In this document: in pieces, positions 7,877 to 15,959 of the stretch | How positions within the stretch are numbered: position 1 is the first letter of the stretch | Layout: each line of letters opens with the position of its first letter | Assembly: GCA_002839805.1 (NCBI GenBank) | Contig: PGYT01000030.1 | Location: forward strand, 1 to 32,649 | From: Ignavibacteriae bacterium HGW-Ignavibacteriae-2 | GTDB taxonomy: Bacteria; Bacteroidota; Ignavibacteria; Ignavibacteriales; Melioribacteraceae | Direction of reading: 5' to 3' | DNA: 32,649 nt | Notes under the pieces: generated by a model | Told to the model about the DNA's origin: nothing | The model's input: the letters and a program-made list of their open reading frames with translations, nothing else | Databases searched by the model: none | Made by a program: the position numbers and the translations under genes

Positions 7877-8329
7877 ATGACGTCGATGGAAACAATAAAA
7901 GATTTTGTATCACAAAAAAATCTTGCGGTAGTTGGTGTATCACGAAATCCGAGAAAATTTGGAAATGTTATATTTAAGGAATTAAAGAAAAAAGGATACA
8001 ATGTTTTTCCTGTAAACAACAACACAAGCCAAATAGAAGGTGAGCTTATTTATACATCTCTGGATAAATTACCCTCACCGGCCGATGGGGTTATAATAAA
8101 TGTTCCACCCGAAAAAGCCAAACAAGTTGTTAAGGAAGCAGCTGAACAAGGAATCAAAAGAATTTGGTTACAGAGGGGGTCTTCAAATAAAGATGTTTTA
8201 GAATCGTGCCAACAAATGGGATTAAAATATATATCCGGCGAGTGTATTTTAATGTATGTCGAGCCGGTTGAATCCTTTCACAAATTTCATAGAACATTAC
8301 GAAAAATATTCGGCAGATTACCCAAATAA
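7877..8329 (+). CDS. CoA-binding domain protein (YccU-like)
   Basis: Stand-alone Rossmann-type CoA-binding protein, 150 aa. The nucleotide loop AVVGVSRNPRKFGN (17-30) and second-strand motif NVFPVNNN (42-49) are typical, followed by GVIINVPPEKA and IKRIWLQRGS. The conserved end GECILMYVEP (121-130) plus HKFHRTLRK is also present. The family is related to the CoA-binding half of succinyl-CoA synthetase alpha; its physiological role is unsettled. AGAGG lies 7 nt before the ATG. The next membrane-protein gene begins 24 nt after the stop. Confidence 0.9.
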   Translation: MTSMETIKDFVSQKNLAVVGVSRNPRKFGNVIFKELKKKGYNVFPVNNNTSQIEGELIYTSLDKLPSPADGVIINVPPEKAKQVVKEAAEQGIKRIWLQRGSSNKDVLESCQQMGLKYISGECILMYVEPVESFHKFHRTLRKIFGRLPK

Positions 8330-8353
8330 AATTTGTTTCTGCAAAGGTAAAAA

Positions 8354-9013
8354 TTGGTAGCAACCGCTAACAAAAGAACCATATGGTGGATAGAGATTGC
8401 CATTCTCTTTTTATTAATATTTCAAATGTTTTTGATATATAAATTCAATTTGGGAAAAGGGGCAATTCCACTATTAATAATTCAAATTATCGTCTATGGA
8501 TTGTTATCAACAATTTTCTACTTTATGTTATCGCCAAAGATCATTTTTGGCACACCTAAAATTCCTATAGAGTTTGAACGGAAACCGTTGACTGAAAGTG
8601 AATTTAATATATATTCAAATAATTATTTACAATCCATAACCGGAGTAAAATTCTTTTTTATTCTACTTTTCACTTCTTTAATTCTGAATAAAATTTTTGG
8701 AGAATCCGTTTACGCGATTGTTGTTGTTTTTGCTGTTATAGTTATAAAATTATATTTAATTTTTAGCTTTATTAAAAACGTCGCGCATGCAAATGGGTAT
8801 GTTGGTCTTTCAAACATGGATGTCCTCAGGAATTTTATTATTTACTACAATCCAAAGGATAAAAGAGCGGTTGTGGATAAACCGTTCGGATTGGGAAGTA
8901 CTATTAATTTTGCAACTAAAGAAGGCAAAATAATTTTCGCCGTATTAATTTCAATTCCTATTACAATTCTATTAATTATATTTATTGTACTAGGCATAAC
9001 GGGAAAATTATAG
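8354..9013 (+). CDS. Multi-pass membrane protein with DUF5808-like motif
   Basis: Unknown function. The 219-aa protein has about five hydrophobic segments (roughly 10-29, 38-60, 98-114, 118-140, 193-216). Before the last one lies YYNPKDKRAVVDKPFGLG (164-181), then STINFA, which resembles the short DUF5808 motif of Bacillota/Bacteroidota membrane proteins. That assignment is from memory. The start is a TTG at 8354 with AAAGG 5-6 nt upstream. It probably shares a transcript with the CoA-binding protein. Its stop overlaps the stop of the converging histidine kinase by 6 nt. Confidence 0.7.
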   Translation: MVATANKRTIWWIEIAILFLLIFQMFLIYKFNLGKGAIPLLIIQIIVYGLLSTIFYFMLSPKIIFGTPKIPIEFERKPLTESEFNIYSNNYLQSITGVKFFFILLFTSLILNKIFGESVYAIVVVFAVIVIKLYLIFSFIKNVAHANGYVGLSNMDVLRNFIIYYNPKDKRAVVDKPFGLGSTINFATKEGKIIFAVLISIPITILLIIFIVLGITGKL

Positions 9014-10975
9014 ATAAGTTAAATTATTTCTAAAACTTACTGTAAAAGTTGTACCTTTGCCCTTTTTACTTTTTACGGAAATATCGGCCATATTAATTTC
9101 GCAGTATTTCTTTACTAACGCTAAACCAAGTCCATTTCCCTCATAAGTTCTCGTATAACCTCCATACTCCTGCGAAAAGGGTTTAAATAAATTCTGCAAA
9201 TACTTTTTAGACATTCCGATGCCAGTGTCTTTTACTTCTACATAAAATTTATTATTTGCATCCTGATTTATTACAACAGTAATTTTGCCATGCTGAGAAT
9301 ATTTAATAGCATTATCTATAAGGTTGGCAAAAACTTGTGTCATTGTATACTCGTCTACTTTTAACTTGCAGTTATTGCAATTATTTTCAACACGTAATTC
9401 CAATCCTTTTTCGTATGCCGCATTATGGAACTCTGAGATAACTTCGAGAAGTATATCATTATAAAGATTACACTTTTTCAATTTTGGCAAATATGTTCCC
9501 GTTTGAATTTCGGACATATTCAAAATCAAATCGATAGTGCGTATAATCCTTTTACTTGCGTTATTTATTATTACAAAACTATCAAATAAATCCACATCAA
9601 TTGAGTTCTGAATATCTTCTTTAATTAGTCCAATAAAACTGAGAATAGTATTTATTGGAGTTCTTATTTCATGCGACATCTGAGCGATAAATTCAGTTTT
9701 CAGCATTTCCGATTTTTGAGCTTCATTTTTCGCGGACTCTAGAATTCTTAAAGTTTCTTTTTGTTGAGTAATATTTGTTATATAAACTAATTGCGCCATT
9801 CCATCGTTCAATTGAATATTATTAGAATCGAGTTGAATATGCACTGTGGACCCATCGCTGCGCAGTCCAATGGTTTCGTATCCCGAAACAAAATCATCAT
9901 TATTTTTAGGTTCAAATAACTCTTTAACTTTATTCCTGAAATCTTCGTGGATAAATTCAACGGCGGATTTATTCTTAATATCAGAATAATTTGAGTATCC
10001 AAACAGGTTTAGAAAAGCCTTGTTATTATATATGATTTTTCCGTTTCGTGTAACAATTGCTCCAATAGGTGCTGTTTCAATCATTGTTCTGAATCGAAAC
10101 TCACTTTCAACTAGAGATTTTTCCGCCAATTTCTTTTCGGTTATGTTTCTGGATTGGACAGATACTCCATTCGGAATATTTTTTACAATTATCGGATTGA
10201 ACGATATTTCATAAAATTGTTTTTTAAGACCTATAAAAATTATTTCCTCGATAGAAAAAAATTCAGGCGTCAATGCCCGGTTATAAAGTTCAATCCAGCG
10301 AGACTTTTGCGATTCTGATAAATGTTCAACAACATTGTCTCCAATATTAATGTCGTGTTTTGCAATCGACCAAAAATAATCTTTGAAAGATTTATTCATT
10401 GTAAGCAAATTAAAATTTGTATCGAGTGCCCAAATAGCATCCATGCTATTTTCAATTGTGGCTTGTAAATTTGTTCTGCTATTGCGAACGTTATTTTCGG
10501 ATAAAATTATTCTGGAAACATCTTTTATTAAAATTATGGCGTATTTTATTTCGGAAAGAGTATCGAGGCTAATTGTAAAGTCTAGATAAATTTTCTTTCT
10601 ATTTAAAGGTTGATAATTTGCGTAGGTTTCCGAAGTTTTTCTATTCTTTTGAAGTTCTTCGAAAACAAATTCAAAAAAAGGAAACCCGAGACGCCTAAAA
10701 ATCTCAAAAGCGTTCTTTTTAATTATACTGTCTTTATCAATATCCAAAATTGAGCAAGCCGAAGAATTTATGTCTAATACTATTTTAGAATCCAGCTCTA
10801 TTAGAATAATTCCTTCACTAATTCTGTCCAATAAACTTCTGAATCGATATAACTCCGACACATTCTTTTTTAATTCGGCTTTTAATGACATAGTTATTTT
10901 GTGATCTTCTCGCGTAGCATCAATCGGGGAGTTCTGAGTGGGTGTTGGTTGTGAAACATTTGCGGTCTTTTTCAT
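9008..10975 (-). CDS. Soluble PAS-PAS-PAS sensor histidine kinase
   Basis: Cytoplasmic two-component kinase with no membrane segment or signal peptide. Numbered from the upstream TTG at 10981: three PAS-type modules at about 45-160, 170-290 and 292-410, then HisKA with phospho-acceptor H437 (MSHEIRTP), then HATPase_c with N-box N557 (NLIDNAIKYS), G1 DTGIGM (585-590) and G2 GNGLGL (615-620). PAS3 is the most typical (ENAPIG-like ETAPIGAIVT). A CNNC pair (C535, C538) sits at the start of the ATPase domain. No receiver domain or cognate response regulator is adjacent, so it is an orphan here. GAGG lies 6 nt before ATG 10975, which is chosen over the TTG. Confidence 0.93.
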   Translation of the reverse strand: MKKTANVSQPTPTQNSPIDATREDHKITMSLKAELKKNVSELYRFRSLLDRISEGIILIELDSKIVLDINSSACSILDIDKDSIIKKNAFEIFRRLGFPFFEFVFEELQKNRKTSETYANYQPLNRKKIYLDFTISLDTLSEIKYAIILIKDVSRIILSENNVRNSRTNLQATIENSMDAIWALDTNFNLLTMNKSFKDYFWSIAKHDINIGDNVVEHLSESQKSRWIELYNRALTPEFFSIEEIIFIGLKKQFYEISFNPIIVKNIPNGVSVQSRNITEKKLAEKSLVESEFRFRTMIETAPIGAIVTRNGKIIYNNKAFLNLFGYSNYSDIKNKSAVEFIHEDFRNKVKELFEPKNNDDFVSGYETIGLRSDGSTVHIQLDSNNIQLNDGMAQLVYITNITQQKETLRILESAKNEAQKSEMLKTEFIAQMSHEIRTPINTILSFIGLIKEDIQNSIDVDLFDSFVIINNASKRIIRTIDLILNMSEIQTGTYLPKLKKCNLYNDILLEVISEFHNAAYEKGLELRVENNCNNCKLKVDEYTMTQVFANLIDNAIKYSQHGKITVVINQDANNKFYVEVKDTGIGMSKKYLQNLFKPFSQEYGGYTRTYEGNGLGLALVKKYCEINMADISVKSKKGKGTTFTVSFRNNLTYL

Positions 10976-11094
10976 CTGCAACCTCGCGGCATAATTTTAT
11001 ACAGCGCTACTGTCGTCTATGTTGGGTATAACTTAATTAGTCGGTGAATCGTAAAGAGGTAGTATTCTTATACACTGATAAATATATAAGAAGA

Positions 11095-11118
11095 AAATTA
11101 AGATTCAATGATAATCTT
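11095..11118 (-). terminator. Weak hairpin downstream of the glycosyltransferase gene
   Basis: A 6-bp AAGATT/AATCTT inverted repeat (11100-11105 with 11113-11118) lies 23 nt past the stop of the membrane glycosyltransferase. On the minus strand it is followed by a T-rich stretch. The stem is AT-rich and short, so this is only a candidate terminator. Confidence 0.3.
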
Positions 11119-11140
11119 CGGAAATTAGAATAGCGCGGTT

Positions 11141-12487
11141 CTATGAGATGAAATACTTTTTTAGGGTTGAAATTAAATATTTTTTGCTTTCAAAAATCAG
11201 TAAAACGTAAAACGGGACATATTCTATTAGTGAAACCCACCAAAATTCCCGCCATCCATCAGCCATTGGAGTAAAATTACTGGCATTACTTGTAAAAAAA
11301 AGTGAAATAATAGAACTGAAGGCAAAAACCGGATTAATAGCCGCAATCCATCCAAGGTACCACGGAAAAAGTGTCGCTGAAAAAATTATAAAACAGATCC
11401 AGACCGCGTAGACGGCTTTAAGAAAATCATTATATTTAATTGAAATACTCCCAACTGAAATAATAAAAAGCATCATTAGTATTATTCTAACTGTACTTCC
11501 ATCATGTAAAATAAAATACAACACTTTATATAAAGATCCGTTAAAACTCCATTTACGCAAATATTTGGATAAAGATTCCAATAAAACTCCTTCGCGAGGC
11601 ATAAATGGATATTGAAAAAGAAATATTATAGCAAGTGTGATTATTAAAAAATAGAATGTTTTTTTTAATCCGATTTTTTTGATAATTAATGGAAAAACAA
11701 TTGCGGGAAACATTTTTGTCAAAATGCTGATTGCAAAAAAAGGTGACGCTGCAAAATATTTGTTCTGAAGAATATAATAGATAAAAATTACGAAGAATGT
11801 AATTCCAACAGCGTCGATATGAGAATTTATAAAATACTCCATAATGGGGAGAGGAAGCCAGGCATAAAGTATTATATAATTAGGATTTTGTTTACGAAGG
11901 AGTAATATTTTTATTATAAAAACCAGCGTAATAAACTCGCAAAGAAGATATATTAACTTTAGCCCCTTGTCGGATTCGCCCCCTAATATATAACCGGAAA
12001 GGAAAACGAGCTGCGCAAAAGGAGGGTAAATGGCTGTCATGTTTTTAAATGTTACCAATGCAGGTAGTTTTTCTGAATGCAGGTATTTCAATGAAACATC
12101 ATTTGGTGGAGCATCAAACGGATTGTGCCCATTATATATTATTTTTCCCTCCCAAATATATCTGTATACATCATCCGAAGTTGAAGGAGAAGAAGGAATT
12201 AAAGTTGCCCTGAAAACCAAACCGGATATCAGAATTAATAATAAAATATTTTTATTACCGGCGAGTTCATGTTTTGAGCGTACTAAAAGAAACGCAGCAT
12301 AAAACAAAATAAAAGCAAAACAATAAACTATAATATATTCTAAGATAGCTGTATTCTTTTGAGTGGTGACAAATATTATATATGCTAATTCGCTTAAAAC
12401 AGCAATTAACAACAAATAATAAAAGGTGGCTTTTCGACTTAATAATTTTTTCACAGCATTTACAGCTTGAATGAATTTTAAAATCAT
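11141..12487 (-). CDS. GT-C-type integral membrane glycosyltransferase (mannosyltransferase-like)
   Basis: Predicted polyprenyl-phosphate-sugar-dependent glycosyltransferase of the inner membrane. The 448-aa protein has about 11-12 membrane segments. The first large extracytoplasmic loop carries SDDVYRYIWEG (104-114) followed by NGHNPFDAPP, the acidic metal/sugar site seen in DUF2029/GT87- and MptB-like proteins; D105 and D106 are the likely catalytic acids. A second loop has MTAIYPPFAQ. The ATG at 12487 has no clear ribosome-binding site. It diverges from the RlpA-like gene across 75 nt. The sugar and acceptor are unknown; a cell-envelope glycan or lipid is likely. Confidence 0.82.
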   Translation of the reverse strand: MILKFIQAVNAVKKLLSRKATFYYLLLIAVLSELAYIIFVTTQKNTAILEYIIVYCFAFILFYAAFLLVRSKHELAGNKNILLLILISGLVFRATLIPSSPSTSDDVYRYIWEGKIIYNGHNPFDAPPNDVSLKYLHSEKLPALVTFKNMTAIYPPFAQLVFLSGYILGGESDKGLKLIYLLCEFITLVFIIKILLLRKQNPNYIILYAWLPLPIMEYFINSHIDAVGITFFVIFIYYILQNKYFAASPFFAISILTKMFPAIVFPLIIKKIGLKKTFYFLIITLAIIFLFQYPFMPREGVLLESLSKYLRKWSFNGSLYKVLYFILHDGSTVRIILMMLFIISVGSISIKYNDFLKAVYAVWICFIIFSATLFPWYLGWIAAINPVFAFSSIISLFFTSNASNFTPMADGWREFWWVSLIEYVPFYVLLIFESKKYLISTLKKYFIS

Positions 12488-12562
12488 TTAAAATATAATT
12501 CAGATACAATATAAATGTAAGTAAATTTAGGAGAATCATTTAAAATCATTTGAGTGGAATAA

Positions 12563-13051
12563 ATGAATAAAGCCTTATCGATCGGTAAACGAATTTTAAT
12601 AAACTTTTGTTTCTTAATATTATCCTCACTATTATTTTCAGCTTGTGCTTCTGTTCCTAGGTTTACAAGTGCAGCTGAAAACACTGAAAATTCTGATTCA
12701 GTTGTTGAAGAAGAATATAAATTGCTCGATGAAAATACCGAACCTCTAGAAAGTGTAGTAGGCATAGCTTCCTTTTACGCTGAACCATTTGACAAAAAGG
12801 AAACAGCCAGCGGTGAAATATACGATAAATATGCTTTAACGGCCGCTCATTATTCTTATCCTTTTAATACAATAATACGTGTTACAAATCTTACGAACAA
12901 TAAAATGGCATTTATTAGAATTAACGACAGGATGCCCAAACATCCGGCTCGTATTATCGATTTATCTTATGGAACCGCATTGCAGTTGGATATGATAAGC
13001 GAGGGACTTGCCAAAATAAGGCTTGATATTTTACAATGGGGTGAGGAATAA
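12563..13051 (+). CDS. rlpA: RlpA-like double-psi beta-barrel lipoprotein
   Basis: Septal/peptidoglycan-associated protein; RlpA homologues bind or cleave denuded glycan strands. The N-terminal hydrophobic segment ends in LFSAC with lipidated Cys at 28; Phe at -3 is unusual for a lipobox but tolerable. A short acidic linker follows (about 38-64), then the DPBB domain (about 66-158): GIASFYAEPFDKKETASGE, ALTAAH, PFNTIIRVTNL, RINDRMP (D122) and RIIDLSYGTA (D133). There is no SPOR domain after the barrel, so this is the short form (162 aa). Lytic activity cannot be asserted. Confidence 0.88.
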   Translation: MNKALSIGKRILINFCFLILSSLLFSACASVPRFTSAAENTENSDSVVEEEYKLLDENTEPLESVVGIASFYAEPFDKKETASGEIYDKYALTAAHYSYPFNTIIRVTNLTNNKMAFIRINDRMPKHPARIIDLSYGTALQLDMISEGLAKIRLDILQWGEE

Positions 13052-13088
13052 TAATCTTTTTCAATAAAAAAGGTCTGAAGGGAATTAA

Positions 13089-13138
13089 ATGCCCGAATAA
13101 AAGAATAAACAATAATTAGCAATCTTTTATCCGGGCAT
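13089..13138. terminator. Long inverted repeat between convergent genes, probable bidirectional terminator
   Basis: A 15-nt arm beginning ATGCCCG (13089-13103) pairs with 13124-13138, with one mismatch and a 20-nt AT-rich loop. It sits between the stops of the RlpA-like gene (+) and the 263-aa gene (-). TTTTA follows on the plus side and a T-run lies further along on the minus side. Confidence 0.65.
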
Positions 13139-13145
13139 AAAAGTT

Positions 13146-13937
13146 TTATCTTACGTATTTCCACCAGTAAAAATATTTATCTTCTAATTCAGCGATTGAA
13201 GGCATTGGGAAAAATTTTAATTCGTCGCCTTCACTAAACCAGAATCCGTGACGTAAAAATTTATAAGATATTTCACGCAGTAAACTTCCCAAACCAATTG
13301 TTTTGGTCAATTTAGCCGGCTTAGTTTTTAATTCCATTATACAATCAAAAAACCTGTAAGGATTAACGCTCGGCAGTTCAATACTAAATATTTCTTTGTT
13401 TTTATTCTGCTCCAGGAACCGTGAAATATTAAAATCAATTTGAGTGAAACAAATTTTAGGAGCGCCCTTGGATTTTGTTTCAGTCGTAATAAATTTTCCA
13501 AATTCTCTCTGATCGAAGGTAGAGGCTACCAACGTATCAAGTGGAGTAATTTCCTGATATATTCTTGTTAAACCCGGTTCATTATAAGCAGTATATTCGG
13601 CAGGCTCAATTGAAAGAACTTTACCATTAGCTGTACATAAGTGAAGTTTTTTTATAGCTTGTAATTCAACATGTTCTAAAACATTGTAAGATTTTACAAA
13701 TTTTGTTTTCTTTGGGGAGCCGTCCGGATGCTGTACAGTAAGCTCGAGATATTTTTCAATTTCAAAATGAGGATTTCTGTAATTAATATCGATTTCGGCA
13801 AAAATAACTTTCCCGCTAAAATGTTTTGCACTGCCGGTTGTGTAATGTTCACCAAATTTATCGGGCTCCAATTGCGAAGCAACTAAAGCATTAATAGGAA
13901 AAACAATCATATACAAATGTTTTTCAAACTCTGGCAT
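13146..13937 (-). CDS. Hypothetical protein with an internal duplication, 263 aa
   Basis: No family recognised. It is soluble, with no signal peptide or membrane segment. Two stretches about 118 residues apart align: residues 13-52 (INALVAS, KFGEHYTT, KVIFAEIDIN) and 131-171 (LDTLVAS, EFGKFITT, KICFTQIDFN). This implies a two-lobed protein made by tandem duplication. The C-terminus is aromatic (KYFYWWKYVR). GGGAG lies 8 nt before the ATG, so translation is likely. It is transcribed alone, convergent with the RlpA-like gene. The strand pattern resembles a ligand- or nucleic-acid-binding module, but no function should be assigned. Confidence 0.75.
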   Translation of the reverse strand: MPEFEKHLYMIVFPINALVASQLEPDKFGEHYTTGSAKHFSGKVIFAEIDINYRNPHFEIEKYLELTVQHPDGSPKKTKFVKSYNVLEHVELQAIKKLHLCTANGKVLSIEPAEYTAYNEPGLTRIYQEITPLDTLVASTFDQREFGKFITTETKSKGAPKICFTQIDFNISRFLEQNKNKEIFSIELPSVNPYRFFDCIMELKTKPAKLTKTIGLGSLLREISYKFLRHGFWFSEGDELKFFPMPSIAELEDKYFYWWKYVR

Positions 13938-14071
13938 TCTCTTCTCCCTTGCTAATTATTATTCGAAAACTAAAACTATAAAATAGGCTTTATAAGAGCA
14001 AGAAAGTAGATTGAATCTTTAATAATTTTGAATCATCTAATCAACGATAAATTTTAGCAATAGGGGAAAAA

Positions 14072-14278
14072 ATGCAAAAATATTTTTTTAGAATAGGATT
14101 AGGAGCTGTGGTAGGGGCAATTTTGGGCTATAGCTATTATTACTTTATCGGTTGCAATGGATCCTGCGCAATAGCCGGCAATCCGTATATTTCAACTGTT
14201 TACGGATTATTGGCCGGAGTGGCAATCGTTTTTCCATCAAAAATTAAAGACAAAAAAGATGAAAAAGCTGAAGGTTAA
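14072..14278 (+). CDS. DUF6132-family small membrane protein
   Basis: 68-aa protein with two hydrophobic segments (about 7-26 and 42-54) around GCNGSCAIAGNPYIST (27-42), whose two cysteines and NPYIST are the DUF6132 hallmark. Function unknown. GGGG lies 6 nt before the ATG. The gene overlaps the DUF1858 gene by 20 nt and forms a three-gene redox-looking operon with the TlpA-like protein. Confidence 0.8.
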   Translation: MQKYFFRIGLGAVVGAILGYSYYYFIGCNGSCAIAGNPYISTVYGLLAGVAIVFPSKIKDKKDEKAEG

Positions 14279-14477
14279 CAAAGAAATAGAAATTGAAGAT
14301 TTGACAAGGTTGTTTCCAGAATCAGTAACATTTTTGAGAGACAAAGGAATAAGATGTTTAAGATGCGGCGAACCGATATGGGGCACTCTTGAAGAAGCCG
14401 CTAGAGAAAAAGGATTTTCTGACGAGAAAATTGACCAAATAACCGAAGAATTAATTAGATTCGTGGGACAAAAGTAA
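14259..14477 (+). CDS. DUF1858-domain protein
   Basis: 72-aa soluble protein covering a whole DUF1858 module: DLTRLFPESVTFLRDKGIRC, the C33-x2-C36 pair in RCLRCGEP, and the TLEEAAREKG / ITEELIRF helices. DUF1858 modules occur alone or fused to Fe-S and hybrid-cluster-type proteins and probably sense redox, metal or nitrosative conditions through the cysteine pair. The start overlaps the DUF6132 gene by 20 nt, which suggests translational coupling. The thioredoxin-like gene follows 43 nt later. Confidence 0.85.
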   Translation: MKKLKVNKEIEIEDLTRLFPESVTFLRDKGIRCLRCGEPIWGTLEEAAREKGFSDEKIDQITEELIRFVGQK

Positions 14478-14520
14478 CTATTGTTTTATATTGCCAAATG
14501 AATTTTTAAAGGTTATAACA

Positions 14521-15150
14521 ATGTCACAGAAAAATTTAAATACTCCTCAGGAATCTATGGAAAAAGGAAAGATTACAGAAAAACAGAAGAAGTGGATTAA
14601 AGGTGGAATATTTTTCGCCATAATTTTGGGATTGTTTATAGTTAACAATTTAAATGGTGGACCAGAAAACGGCCCTTATCCACCAAATTATATCGAATTT
14701 GGAAATAAAACTATTCAACTCTCACAATATAGCGGCAAAGTTGTTATCCTTGATTTTTGGGCAACATGGTGCGCTCCCTGCAGAAAAGGCATACCGGAAT
14801 TTGTTGAATTAAAGAAAGAATATGAAAATAAAGGTTTAGAGATCATCGGAATATCCGTAGACGATCTGCAGAACAAAGATGCGGTTGAAAATTTTATTAA
14901 AGAATTTAAAATAAACTATCCTGTAGTTTGGGGCAATCAGTCCGTTCGGTTCAGGTATGGAGGAATACAATCGGTTCCAACAACCTTCGTTCTTGATAAA
15001 GAAGGGAATGTTTTCTCTCATTATGTTGGCTACACAGCTAAAGAGACATTTAGAAAAGATATCGAAATTATTTTAGCGGGAAACACAGTAAACAGAGAAT
15101 CTGTTAAAGCTCCCGATTTTGAATTACCACTGCTCAATGATATTAAATAA
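14521..15150 (+). CDS. Membrane-anchored TlpA/ResA-like thioredoxin
   Basis: Thiol-disulfide oxidoreductase facing the periplasm. A single membrane segment (about 26-43) anchors it. The thioredoxin fold spans about 60-185, with active site WCAPC (C84, C87) and cis-proline P153 in QSVPTTF. After the fold, a tail ends in KAPDFELPLLNDIK, which matches how a TlpA/redoxin domain usually begins; the gene stops there. An upstream in-frame TTG (14491) exists, but AAAGG before ATG 14521 supports the shorter 209-aa form. It is the third gene of the DUF6132-DUF1858 cluster. A strong terminator overlaps its stop. Likely roles are cytochrome c maturation or general disulfide reduction. Confidence 0.9.
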   Translation: MSQKNLNTPQESMEKGKITEKQKKWIKGGIFFAIILGLFIVNNLNGGPENGPYPPNYIEFGNKTIQLSQYSGKVVILDFWATWCAPCRKGIPEFVELKKEYENKGLEIIGISVDDLQNKDAVENFIKEFKINYPVVWGNQSVRFRYGGIQSVPTTFVLDKEGNVFSHYVGYTAKETFRKDIEIILAGNTVNRESVKAPDFELPLLNDIK

Positions 15151-15183
15151 ACAAAAACCCTCGTTCAAGAGGGTTTTTGTTTA
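15148..15183 (+). terminator. Strong rho-independent terminator
   Basis: A perfect 15-bp stem (15148-15162 with 15169-15183) has a 6-nt GTTCAA loop. The right arm contains a T-run and the left arm an A-run, so it can work in both directions. It overlaps the tlpA-like stop codon and faces the end of the converging small gene. Confidence 0.9.
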
Positions 15184-15201
15184 GGCCAATATTTAATCTT
15201 A

Positions 15202-15393
15202 TTAAACAACCTCTCGGTATTCTTCTTCGGATAAAAGTTTACTTACAAACTCCTTTAATAATGTAGTTTCTCGTTCCAGCTTCCAGAGTTTATTTTTTAA
15301 TTCCTCATAATTAAGATAACGAAGCTCAGTGCATAATTCTTCAATAACTTTTATTCCGGTCTCTATTTTTAGTTCGTTTTGTCTTTCAATCAT
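15202..15393 (-). CDS. Small helical protein, 63 aa
   Basis: Not recognised. The sequence is Glu/Lys/Leu-rich and predicted all-helical, possibly a short coiled coil (IKVIEELCTELRYLN, then KNKLWKLERETTLLKEF). An ideal GGAGG 5-6 nt before ATG 15393 marks the true start and argues strongly that it is expressed; in-frame codons up to 15435 are rejected. It ends near the terminator shared with the tlpA-like gene. Confidence 0.7.
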   Translation of the reverse strand: MIERQNELKIETGIKVIEELCTELRYLNYEELKNKLWKLERETTLLKEFVSKLLSEEEYREVV

Positions 15394-15577
15394 ATTAACC
15401 TCCATTCTAAACAAATCACTTAGCAATAAATACATATTATCATCGAGCAGAAACAGTCAAAAATTTAGTACCGAAAGCCCAAATAAAACATACTGTCAGG
15501 GTGAAATGCTCAATTTTCTTGTTTAATATGCTAAATAAAAGGTTAGTATGCCAGAAAAACAAGACAAAAAATCGCCT

Positions 15578-15934
15578 TTAGTGATTTCCGTCACCAAAGT
15601 TTTTCGGAAGAATATTTTTAATTTCCAGGTATTCGCTCAATCTTAGAAGTACATCCCACGAATAAATTCCATAATCGTAGCCGTCTTTCCATTTAATTTG
15701 AATGGCATATTTGCCAACGAGCTCAATTTTTTCAACTTCGTATTTGCCTGGTTTATCCGGCCCTTTTGTCGGTGGTTCGTAATGTTTCCAAAGGATTGTT
15801 TCTCCTTTGTTTCCGGCGTCGGGAGATTCGTCGCGTAAAAATTGGAGAGGAAAATTAACTTCTTTTCCATCATCCCAAATAATAAACAACGATTTATTTT
15901 CTTTATTTAATTTTATTGTTTTTGGTACGGGCAT
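15578..15934 (-). CDS. DUF971 (GBBH-like N-terminal domain) protein
   Basis: 118-aa stand-alone DUF971 domain. Typical features are IIWDDGKEVNFPLQFLRDESPDAG (starting near 18), VEKIELVGKYAIQIKWKDG and DYGIYSWDVL. In the family this domain is found alone, fused to gamma-butyrobetaine hydroxylase, or in ApbC/Mrp Fe-S contexts. The site that is CPCAxC in some members is ESPDAG here, with no cysteine. GGAGG lies 8 nt before ATG 15934. It is downstream of the dGTPase gene (25-nt gap) and probably cotranscribed. Confidence 0.87.
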   Translation of the reverse strand: MPVPKTIKLNKENKSLFIIWDDGKEVNFPLQFLRDESPDAGNKGETILWKHYEPPTKGPDKPGKYEVEKIELVGKYAIQIKWKDGYDYGIYSWDVLLRLSEYLEIKNILPKNFGDGNH

Positions 15935-15959
15935 TAATTTTTCCTCCAAAATAACGGGC

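Noticed and set aside
12478-12550. Repeated ATCATTTAAAAT stretches around the start of the glycosyltransferase gene
   Set aside because: AT-rich and partly coding; short similarity expected by chance in this base composition.
15548-15646. Short plus-strand reading frame (MPEKQDKK start) with AAAGG upstream
   Set aside because: Only 32 codons, and it runs antisense into the end of the DUF971 gene; composition and overlap suggest chance.
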